Of a stretch of DNA of 5,784 nucleotides, positions 4,666-5,784 are shown piece after piece. Origin of the DNA: an uncultured Christensenellaceae bacterium (lineage in GTDB: Bacteria; Bacillota; Clostridia; Christensenellales; MGBC116941). Position numbers and translations under genes: made by a program. Positions within the stretch are counted from its first letter, which is position 1; every line of letters starts with the position of its first letter. The stretch lies in NCBI GenBank assembly GCA_910585035.1, contig CAJUEF010000001.1, forward strand, positions 126,138 through 131,921, written 5' to 3'. A model generated the notes under the pieces. That model did no database searches, was not told the origin of the DNA, and saw only the letters and a program-made list of their open reading frames with translations.

Positions 4666-5784
4666 ATGATTTTTGCTTTTGGCTCTGACGTTGGATGTGG
4701 CAGAGCAAACAATGAAGATTATTTTTACATTCCCAAAGAGGGTTCAAAATTACAAAATGTGGCCATAGTTGCTGACGGTATGGGGGGATATAACGCCGGT
4801 GAAATAGCAAGTAAATCTGCTGTTGAAAGCGCTGTTAATTATATGAGCGAATATGGAGAAGACTATATAGGTCAAAACTGTGTGCGCTCGGCAATCAGGT
4901 CCGCCAATAACAAAATTATGGAAATGGTAAAAACAGATATTCGTTTAAAAGGTATGGGAACAACCATGACAGTTGCTGTTTTTAATGAAAATTCTGTGGT
5001 TATTGGTAATGTTGGCGATAGTAGGGCTTATCTTATATCAAAGTGCAAAAATAAAATAACACAGCTTACGAAAGACCATTCTTATGTTCAGATGCTTTTG
5101 GATAATGGAGAAATAACCATTGAACAGGCCTTTGAGCATCCTTATAAAAACGTTATTACAAGAGCAGTTGGTGTGGAAAGACGGGTTAGAATTGATACCT
5201 TTGAACGCACTATGGAGCCTGACGATATAGTGGTTCTTTGCTCAGATGGCTTGACCCGCTTTGTTTCAGATGAAGAAATACTGGACAACATGAGCAAAGA
5301 TTGCTATGAAGGGGTGCAAAGCCTTGTTAATCTTGCAAAAAAACGGGGAGGCGACGATAATATTACCGTTGTTGCAGGATGCAACAAAGAGATGATATTT
5401 GATGACCGTTATAAAGTTGTCCGTCAGGTGGGTAGTGGAGGAATGGCAAAAGTATATTGTGCCATGGATATGAAAAACGACGGCAAATATGTTTCAATAA
5501 AGCTGCTTAAGGATGAACTGCTTGGCGACAATAATATGCGTGAAATGTTTAAAAAGGAAGCAAATATAGCCATAAAACTTAAACATAAAAATATTATAAA
5601 CGCACAGAAAATTGTTGAAGAAAATGACAGCATGTATATCGTTCTTAATTATATTGAAGGACAAAATTTAAAGGACTACATAGAGAAATATGGACCTATG
5701 GAAGAAAATGCTGCAATAAACGTTGGGTTACAGATTTCAAGGGCGCTTCGTTATGCTCATAATAACGGTTATATACATAAAGAC
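4666..5784 (+). CDS. PP2C phosphatase fused in frame to a Hanks-type Ser/Thr kinase (3' end outside window)
   Basis: There are 373 codons without a stop to the window edge. Residues 1 to about 238 form a complete bacterial PP2C (PPM) phosphatase: R13, E17 and D18 in the RxxNED motif, VADGMGGYNAGE (35-46) with D37/G38, MGTTMT (97-102), VGDSRAY (116-122), DHS (137-139), ITRAVG (164-169), SDG with D194, and DDNITVV (230-236) with D231. All expected metal and phosphate ligands are present. From about residue 245 a PrkC-like kinase begins: DDRYKVVRQ, glycine loop VGSGGMAKVY (255-264), VSIK with ATP-binding K279, helix-C E298 in FKKEA, hinge region near LNYIEG (327-332), and the catalytic loop reached at IHKD (370-373) as the window ends. 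In Firmicutes these activities are normally separate adjacent genes, prpC/stp and prkC/stk, with the phosphatase reversing kinase autophosphorylation. Transmembrane and PASTA segments, if any, lie beyond the window. A second initiation at the M243 ATG (5392) is possible but has only a weak, distant AGGA. Confidence 0.9.
   Translation, partial: MIFAFGSDVGCGRANNEDYFYIPKEGSKLQNVAIVADGMGGYNAGEIASKSAVESAVNYMSEYGEDYIGQNCVRSAIRSANNKIMEMVKTDIRLKGMGTTMTVAVFNENSVVIGNVGDSRAYLISKCKNKITQLTKDHSYVQMLLDNGEITIEQAFEHPYKNVITRAVGVERRVRIDTFERTMEPDDIVVLCSDGLTRFVSDEEILDNMSKDCYEGVQSLVNLAKKRGGDDNITVVAGCNKEMIFDDRYKVVRQVGSGGMAKVYCAMDMKNDGKYVSIKLLKDELLGDNNMREMFKKEANIAIKLKHKNIINAQKIVEENDSMYIVLNYIEGQNLKDYIEKYGPMEENAAINVGLQISRALRYAHNNGYIHKD

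Noticed and set aside
4619..4810. Short minus-strand frame opposite the rlmN end and phosphatase start
   Set aside because: Opposite conserved PP2C motifs and with no supporting signals.

Overview
This is a low-GC, Firmicutes-type chromosomal window, most likely from a clostridial lineage. The evidence is AT-rich coding sequence, strong GGAGG-type ribosome binding sites, and the gene order priA–def–fmt–rsmB–rlmN–(PP2C phosphatase)–(Ser/Thr kinase). That order matches the well-known Bacillus subtilis cluster, which continues to rsgA. Genus and species cannot be read from the sequence. All genes lie on the + strand, and there are no mobile elements, tRNAs, rRNAs or CRISPR arrays.

Layout: bases 1-831 are the C-terminal 276 codons of the primosomal helicase PriA, entering the window inside its zinc-binding region. 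Bases 832-987 are the only real intergenic gap. A good sigma-A-like promoter with an extended -10 overlaps the priA stop codon. It would produce a leader of about 150 nt containing three small inverted repeats and ending in a strong ribosome binding site before a TTG start. From 988 the genes are tightly packed: def (peptide deformylase), fmt (Met-tRNA formyltransferase, 1-nt overlap), rsmB (16S rRNA m5C methyltransferase, 4-nt overlap), rlmN (23S rRNA/tRNA m2A methyltransferase, 4-nt overlap). After a 9-nt gap comes a phosphatase-kinase reading frame that runs off the window end.

Functionally, Fmt and Def are the two ends of the N-formyl-methionine cycle. RsmB and RlmN modify the ribosome's decoding and peptidyl-transferase centres. 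The last gene supplies reversible Ser/Thr phosphorylation, known in Firmicutes to be linked to translation and cell-wall control.

The most notable feature is that last gene. A complete PP2C phosphatase domain (residues 1 to about 238) runs in frame, with no stop and almost no linker, into a Hanks-type kinase domain (from about residue 245). In the usual Firmicutes locus these are two separate adjacent genes (prpC/stp and prkC/stk). Here they appear to be one polypeptide, with an ATGA sequence at the seam that may be a relic of a former stop/start overlap. The rest of the window is conserved housekeeping sequence.
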